A stretch of 5,887 nt of DNA from Desulfosporosinus sp. (lineage in GTDB: Bacteria; Bacillota; Desulfitobacteriia; Desulfitobacteriales; Desulfitobacteriaceae), in NCBI GenBank assembly GCA_016278585.1, contig JADQBO010000479.1, positions 1 through 5,887 of the forward strand. Reading direction: 5' to 3'. Under the pieces are notes generated by a model. It was not told the origin of the DNA. It did no database searches and saw only the letters and a program-made list of their open reading frames with translations. This document shows, piece after piece, positions 1 through 3,233 of the stretch (the stretch's first letter is position 1; each line of letters starts with the position of its first letter). The position numbers and the translations under genes were made by a program.

Positions 1-683
1 TTTCTTCCGCCATTGGCAGCGAGATACACGCCGTCATTTTAGGTGAGAAGCGACAACTTATTAGAGATTTATTTATGAGAGCCCAAGATTATATGGAATT
101 AAAACAATCGGGCAAGGTACACCCCAGGAATATACAATTGGAAGCAGTTATTCCTGTATTAACTGGCGATATTTCTTTACGTGCTCACGCTCACAGGGCT
201 GATGATATTATTACTGCTGTTAGAATAGCCGAAGAGTTTAAGATTAAAAAACTAGTAATTGAGCATGGAACCGAGGCCCACTCAGTTGCCGATTACTTAG
301 TTGAAAGGAACATCCCTGTTGCATTCGGCCCTATGCTGACTCCACGTATTAAAATGGAACTAAAAAGCCGAAACTATAATTCGGTGTTAAAACTAACCCA
401 AGCAGGCGTAAAAGTTTCCTTAATTTCCGATCACCCGTACAATTCCATCGATCAGCTAAGAACAGTGGCCGGACTTGCCATCTCCGAAGGTCTTTCCCAA
501 CTTGACGCGCTAAAATGCCTAACAGTCCATCCAGCAGAAGTATTAGACTGTAGTCATCAACTTGGGTCGCTGAAGAAAGGTTTTGATGCTGATATCATTG
601 TCTTAACAGGTAAACCCTTTGACACTATGTCTAAGGTTGCAATGACCTTAATTAATGGAAAAATAGTTTATCAAAAGGACTAA
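1..683 (+). CDS. Amidohydrolase, imidazolonepropionase-like, C-terminal part
   Basis: The frame is open from base 3, so the gene begins outside the window; 226 residues and a TAA stop are visible. The ATG at 75 is internal, because the codons before it (SSAIGSEIHAVILGEK) read on smoothly. Family signs, from memory of the COG1228 amidohydrolases: LRAHAHRADDI (bases about 171-203) carries the strand-5 metal histidine, VIEHGTEAH (about 255-281) the strand-6 histidine, and LISDHP (about 420-437) the strand-8 aspartate that activates the metal-bound water. The tail, with HPAEVL, LGSLKKGFDADIIVLTG and a final INGKIVY, is the typical end of a cyclic amidohydrolase, where the outer beta-sandwich closes. 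The strand-1 HxH metal pair would lie upstream and cannot be checked. It should be a cytoplasmic hydrolase acting on a C-N bond; the substrate is unknown, and imidazolonepropionase itself is not implied. It converges with the next gene and ends at a hairpin terminator. Confidence 0.88.
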   Translation, partial: SSAIGSEIHAVILGEKRQLIRDLFMRAQDYMELKQSGKVHPRNIQLEAVIPVLTGDISLRAHAHRADDIITAVRIAEEFKIKKLVIEHGTEAHSVADYLVERNIPVAFGPMLTPRIKMELKSRNYNSVLKLTQAGVKVSLISDHPYNSIDQLRTVAGLAISEGLSQLDALKCLTVHPAEVLDCSHQLGSLKKGFDADIIVLTGKPFDTMSKVAMTLINGKIVYQKD

Positions 684-705
684 GCTTATCCTTATAAATA
701 GCTTA

Positions 706-747
706 GGGGCTGCAACAATTCTTTCCAGTGTTACAACCCCATTTTTT
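706..747 (+). terminator. Intrinsic terminator after the amidohydrolase gene
   Basis: GGGGCTGCAACA (706-717) can pair with TGTTACAACCCC (729-740), interrupted by two C-A mismatches, and is followed by ATTTTTTA. It lies 22 bases after the amidohydrolase stop. Read on the - strand, both mismatches become G-U pairs and the stem is unbroken, but no U-run follows on that side. A role in stopping the convergent 198-residue gene is therefore possible but less supported. Confidence 0.6.
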
Positions 748-785
748 ACCTAGTAAAGTAATTCAAAGTAGGTTTTACTCAATAT

Positions 786-1382
786 TTATGTCGTACTGGT
801 CTCATTGAAATAGCGACTTGAATTAGCTAAAATAAATAGTGGATTTCGCAGATAATCAATAGGATACAAGTCATCCCTTGCTGAAATTAGGGCCATAATC
901 TTAGCAACCTTAGTGGACGGATCAATGGCTACAATGACAAATGCATCTTTCTCTAAGGATAAGGGATATATGACATTGTTCTTATTAAATACATCATGAT
1001 ATGCATCCAACGTAAGAACTCTAAAATCACGATTACGCCAACGTATATCGTAAAGTTTGAAGGCTTGATGTGCGATTAGTGTCAAAAAAATGTCTTCCGT
1101 TAAATATAGTTCAATTCCCATCATATAGCCTTCACTGTCTAGATCATTCCAATACTCACAATGAAACGCTTTATCAACAGCCTCTCTATATGTCTTCGTC
1201 GCTAACCGCATTTTACTCAAACTCTGGCCCATACTAAGCCATTTAATCCTCGGAATACTGAGGCTGTCCACGTCATAATAAAGCCCTATATCACTTTTCT
1301 CGAGGGTATACTCGGCAGTTGTTTCATTAGGCATCAGGTAGATATAGCCCATTTGCATGTTGTTGTCGCAGGTAATAAGCAA
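786..1382 (-). CDS. Hypothetical protein, 198 aa, possibly DUF2283-like N-terminal region
   Basis: I do not recognise this protein with confidence. The TTG start at 1382 is preferred because AGGGGGG lies 7 bases upstream and an in-frame TAG closes the frame just before it. ATGs at codons 9 and 11 are alternatives with no such site. The opening residues, with GYIYL and a Thr/Glu-rich turn, followed much later by DLDSEGYMMGIELYL (about residues 81-95), recall the two halves of the small DUF2283 fold (YIRL ... DxDxxGxxxGIEIL). If that is right, roughly 50 residues are inserted between the halves; this is pattern reading only. The second half (residues about 100-198), with DIRWRNRDFRVLTLDAYHDV and DAFVIVAIDPSTKVAKIMALI, looks like a mixed alpha/beta soluble domain. 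No signal peptide, membrane segment or catalytic motif stands out. It converges with the amidohydrolase and is separated from the HD-GYP gene by a strong terminator, so it is probably its own unit. Confidence 0.75.
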   Translation of the reverse strand: MLITCDNNMQMGYIYLMPNETTAEYTLEKSDIGLYYDVDSLSIPRIKWLSMGQSLSKMRLATKTYREAVDKAFHCEYWNDLDSEGYMMGIELYLTEDIFLTLIAHQAFKLYDIRWRNRDFRVLTLDAYHDVFNKNNVIYPLSLEKDAFVIVAIDPSTKVAKIMALISARDDLYPIDYLRNPLFILANSSRYFNETSTT

Positions 1383-1389
1383 GGAACAT

Positions 1390-1396
1390 CCCCCCT
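1390..1396 (-). promoter_or_regulatory. Ribosome binding site deciding a TTG start
   Basis: On the - strand AGGGGGG sits 7 bases before the TTG at 1382. An ATG directly touching the G-run is in another frame and too close to be used. This site is the main reason for choosing TTG over the later in-frame ATGs. Confidence 0.6.
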
Positions 1397-1499
1397 AAGC
1401 TTCGTATTCCAGTTCAGATTATTATTAATTCTGCGTAGTCGCACAATTTCCTCTAACTTTAATGATACAATATTGGACATACGTTTACAACCCGGACAG

Positions 1500-1508
1500 A
1501 TTATAGCA
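1500..1508 (-). promoter_or_regulatory. Candidate extended -10 promoter element
   Basis: The - strand reads TGCTATAAT, a perfect extended -10 (TGnTATAAT). No good -35 is seen 16-18 bases upstream, which extended -10 promoters can tolerate. A transcript from about 1493 would have a leader of about 110 bases before the TTG at 1382. The element lies inside the CPGC-motif open frame, so both are unlikely to be functional as drawn. Confidence 0.45.
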
Positions 1509-1571
1509 GAATCGTTAACAGTAACTTCATCTCCTACTTACTAGACAGTTAGCCTTAACCACTACTAAATA

Positions 1572-1617
1572 GATAAGAAAACCGAACCCCACTTTCAAGG
1601 GATTCGGTTTTCTTATC
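1572..1617 (-). terminator. Long-stem terminator after the HD-GYP gene
   Basis: A perfect 15-bp inverted repeat (GATAAGAAAACCGAA and its complement) encloses a C-rich/G-rich inner part that pairs further: on the - strand a U-G pair and three C-G pairs extend the stem to about 19 bp with a loop of about 8. The U-rich run (GGTTTTCTTATC) is the 3' arm itself. It lies about 43 bases past the HD-GYP stop and is nearly symmetric, so it could work from both sides, although no + strand gene reads into it. Confidence 0.8.
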
Positions 1618-1659
1618 ACCCAACGGTTAAAAACAAGCTTAAAGAACAAAACCTTTTTC

Positions 1660-2739
1660 CTAAATAGCAGAGTTAAACTTAACCGATTGGATAAACCTAG
1701 TTAGATCTTTGAGCAAATCGTAAATTCGTTCTTCATTAACGAATTTACCGTTTTGATCAAATAAGATTTTTACGAGAGGTCTACTCGGATAATTTTGATG
1801 AATCCCAACAACTGTTCCCATTTCACCAGTATTTAAGGTAACTATAGACCCTTGAGGATAAAGAATTAAACACTGCCTGAAATATTTAATAACCTCGTGA
1901 TTAAAATCCTTTCCTGAACCAGCCATAATAATTTCTAAAGCATGATACGGTGGTAAGCCTTTTCGATAGGGTCGGTCTGCAACAAGGGCATCAAAAACAT
2001 CTACAACTGCCACTATCTGAGCATTAGTAGGAATAGCCCTCTGTCTTAAACCATCTGGATAACCCTCACCATTCCAACGTTCATGATGGTGGCGAACAAT
2101 GCTAAGAATGTCCTTAGGGATATCGGCAAATTTGAGCATTTCCTCACCCAATACAGGATGTTTCTTAATGACTTCAAATTCTTCATTAAGCAACCCGGAG
2201 GGTTTATTTAAGATTTTAAGAGGTAAAGAACTTTTTCCTAAATCATGGAACATGGCACCCAATGATAAATTTCTTAAGTTTTGTCCTGAAAACCCCATTT
2301 TTAAACCAATAAGTGTGGTCAAAATTGCCACGTTGACAGAATGAATGTAGGTATAATTATCAAACCTTCGAAATTCATTTAAATCTATATATACCTGCAA
2401 ATTTCCTTCTAACTCATTGATAATTTTATCAACTATAACAAACGAATCTATTAAACGTTTGGTGTTAAAGAGACATACATCCTCAAAAACTTCCCGAACG
2501 TAACCTACAATAAAACGGTACTCTGTCGAGGAAAATTTTCGTTCTTCATTTTGCGTAGGATTTTCTAAATCATATTGTAGAGTATACAGCTGTCGGCGGA
2601 GAAGAAGATCATGAATGTTTACAGTAATTGGCTTACCTTTAGATAACAACAAGATTCCCTGTATATTGTATAGGTCAAGTACCGAAAGTTCCCCAACTTT
2701 AAAAGTGGTCGTAGTTATAGGCTCCAACCTTGTTATCAA
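1660..2739 (-). CDS. HD-GYP domain protein, predicted cyclic-di-GMP phosphodiesterase
   Basis: Complete, 359 residues. HD-GYP enzymes hydrolyse cyclic-di-GMP to pGpG and/or GMP with a two- or three-metal centre. Visible motifs: H133 in YTYIHS, H165-D166 with K169 (HDLGK), H194 (KKHPVLGEE), H218-H219 (HHHERWNGEGYP, GYP at 226-228), D247 (DVFDAL) and the RPYRKGLP segment. All expected metal ligands are present. The position four residues before H133 is Tyr129, not the Glu of three-metal enzymes such as PmGH, which suggests a two-metal type (inference). Residues 1 to about 110 are the soluble N-terminal region often seen in Firmicutes relatives (VGELSVLDLYNIQGILLLSKG). Residues about 294-332 (YPQGSIVTLNTGEMGTVVG) form the small beta-rich tail common in this group. 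No membrane segment, signal peptide or response-regulator receiver domain is seen, so it should be cytoplasmic. The TTG start at 2739 is supported by AAGGAGG ten bases upstream. Its leader carries a GEMM riboswitch and a terminator, so expression should respond to cyclic-di-GMP itself. Confidence 0.93.
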   Translation of the reverse strand: MITRLEPITTTTFKVGELSVLDLYNIQGILLLSKGKPITVNIHDLLLRRQLYTLQYDLENPTQNEERKFSSTEYRFIVGYVREVFEDVCLFNTKRLIDSFVIVDKIINELEGNLQVYIDLNEFRRFDNYTYIHSVNVAILTTLIGLKMGFSGQNLRNLSLGAMFHDLGKSSLPLKILNKPSGLLNEEFEVIKKHPVLGEEMLKFADIPKDILSIVRHHHERWNGEGYPDGLRQRAIPTNAQIVAVVDVFDALVADRPYRKGLPPYHALEIIMAGSGKDFNHEVIKYFRQCLILYPQGSIVTLNTGEMGTVVGIHQNYPSRPLVKILFDQNGKFVNEERIYDLLKDLTRFIQSVKFNSAI

Positions 2740-2749
2740 AACTAACCTT

Positions 2750-2756
2750 CCTCCTT
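2750..2756 (-). promoter_or_regulatory. Ribosome binding site for the HD-GYP gene
   Basis: AAGGAGG on the - strand, 10 bases before the TTG at 2739. It fixes the non-ATG start. It begins only two bases after the U-run of the leader terminator, so terminated transcripts would lack it. Confidence 0.8.
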
Positions 2757-2758
2757 AT

Positions 2759-2789
2759 AAAACAAAAGACGCCGGTAAGTAACAGCGAC
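2759..2789 (-). terminator. Riboswitch expression platform: intrinsic terminator in the HD-GYP leader
   Basis: On the - strand GTCGCTG (2789-2783) pairs with CGGCGTC (2774-2768) around an 8-base loop; the stem has one U-U mismatch and one G-U pair. It is followed by TTTTGTTTT (2767-2759). It sits between the aptamer and the ribosome binding site, the usual place for transcription attenuation. The modest stem suits a switchable terminator. Confidence 0.65.
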
Positions 2790-2794
2790 AAGTT

Positions 2795-2885
2795 TTTTTC
2801 GGTATCTCGGCTTTCTTCACCATAACGTGTTAAGACCCGTGGCTTTGTGCACTTAGTTTTAACTAAGTTAGCCTAAGAGTATTCA
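2795..2885 (-). promoter_or_regulatory. Cyclic-di-GMP-I (GEMM) riboswitch aptamer
   Basis: On the - strand the conserved GEMM core is readable in order: AGGCTAAC (2873-2866 region), a stem ACTTAG/CTAAGT (2868-2863 with 2856-2851), then GCACAAAGCCACGGGTC (2850-2834) followed by TTAA, then ATGG (2823-2820) and AGCCGAGATACCG (2812-2800). This matches the remembered consensus GCAAAGCCAYGGGUCUAA ... AUGG ... AGCCRGGUURCCG. The base before CTAAC is G, the position (G20 in Vc2) that is G in cyclic-di-GMP sensors and A in the cGAMP variants, so cyclic-di-GMP is the likely ligand. Oddities: a six-base loop (TTAAAA) where GNRA tetraloops are usual, about six extra bases between ATGG and AGCC, and no strong closing P1 helix that I can find. 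The outer limits are therefore approximate. It precedes a predicted cyclic-di-GMP phosphodiesterase, which supports the call. Confidence 0.85.
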
Positions 2886-2965
2886 ATTAGTTAGTCTCCA
2901 AAACAGCAAAAAAGTGGCACAGCCTATGTTAATGGGTCTTTAGTCCTACTCAATCGCTATTGGAT

Positions 2966-2994
2966 AATATATCACACGTTATAAAAATATTCAA
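2966..2994 (-). promoter_or_regulatory. Sigma-A-type promoter for the riboswitch and HD-GYP transcript
   Basis: On the - strand TTGAAT (2994-2989), a 17-base spacer, and TATATT (2971-2966) match the TTGACA/TATAAT pattern at 4 of 6 and 5 of 6 bases. The predicted start near 2959 would give about 75 bases of leader before the aptamer and about 220 bases before the TTG start. The surrounding DNA is very AT-rich. Confidence 0.55.
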
Positions 2995-3220
2995 TATAAT
3001 ATAATCTTTACTCATTAGTATTAACATTGTTGTTTTTTCGAGCTTTCCACGGTCTTTAGGTGTAACCATTAATCCATCTTGGAGCGTTCAAGACTTACCA
3101 GGTATGTTACCCCCTTAATTAAAGCTATAAACACAACCTATCCCTTGATTAGACGTGAAGCTGTCAACTATGTTATTCTTAATAGATATCCTTGAGCTAA
3201 ATTCCAGAAAACTACTGCCA
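2995..3220 (+). other. Divergent intergenic region without a gene
   Basis: Between the HD-GYP promoter and the SNF2 ribosome binding site I see no coding frame longer than about 25 codons with a ribosome binding site. The left part is AT-rich. Small inverted repeats are present (GGTATGTTACC at 3101-3111; CTTGGAGCGTTCAAG at 3078-3092), but none is followed by a T-run. No recognisable RNA motif is seen on the + strand. Confidence 0.5.
3145..3174 (+). promoter_or_regulatory. Weak candidate promoter for the SNF2 gene
   Basis: TTGATT (3145-3150), an 18-base spacer, and TATGTT (3169-3174) form a weak sigma-A-type pair about 55 bases before the start codon. Each hexamer matches consensus at about 4 of 6 bases, so chance is possible, but it is the best pair I find in the right place. 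Confidence 0.3.
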
Positions 3221-3226
3221 AAGGAG
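3221..3226 (+). promoter_or_regulatory. Ribosome binding site for the SNF2 gene
   Basis: AAGGAG lies 7 bases before the ATG at 3234 and settles that start. Confidence 0.8.
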
Positions 3227-3233
3227 TATTTTC

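Larger units (their letters stand above)
1334..1537 (-). pseudogene. Short CPGC-motif open frame without a normal start
   Basis: On the - strand an open frame of 67 codons runs from just after TAG-TAA (1543-1538) to a TGA at 1336-1334. It reads VGDEVTVNDSAIICPGCKR, then a charged, helix-like stretch (SLKLEEIVRLRR), then a tail with two more cysteines. CPGCKR looks like half of a zinc ribbon. No ATG, GTG or TTG stands before the motif: the first ATG is at 1480, after the cysteines, and has no clear ribosome binding site. A good GTAGGAG sits at 1537-1531, and an ATG right behind it reads only nine codons in another frame. One inserted G after ATGAAG, or a changed start base, would join that signal to the frame. 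The last 49 bases overlap the start of the 198-residue gene in a different frame. Most likely a decayed small gene, or chance. Confidence 0.3.

Noticed and set aside
748..779. Inverted repeats ACCTA/TAGGT and AGTAAA/TTTACT in the convergent gap
   Set aside because: The stems are only 5-6 bp and AT-rich, with long loops, too weak to call a second terminator.
1353..1544. 63-codon + strand open frame
   Set aside because: No ribosome binding site and an unconvincing composition. It is the antisense shadow of the CPGC-motif frame and of the start of the 198-aa gene.
2099..2344. 81-codon + strand open frame
   Set aside because: It lies entirely antisense to the catalytic core of the HD-GYP gene and has no ribosome binding site.
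2913..2945. A + strand stretch with GCACAGCCTATG ... TGGGTCTTTAG resembling a second GEMM core
   Set aside because: It has a five-base interruption in the most conserved segment and no matching AUGG/AGCC ... CCG part downstream.
2822..2982. Nine-base inverted pair ATAACGTGT / ACACGTTAT
   Set aside because: One copy lies within the promoter spacer and the other within the aptamer, so they are not in the same RNA. Chance is the simplest explanation.
3040..3075. A + strand stretch with CCACGGTCTTTAG, also GEMM-like
   Set aside because: The invariant AAAGCC and the 3' half are missing, so it is probably a chance match.
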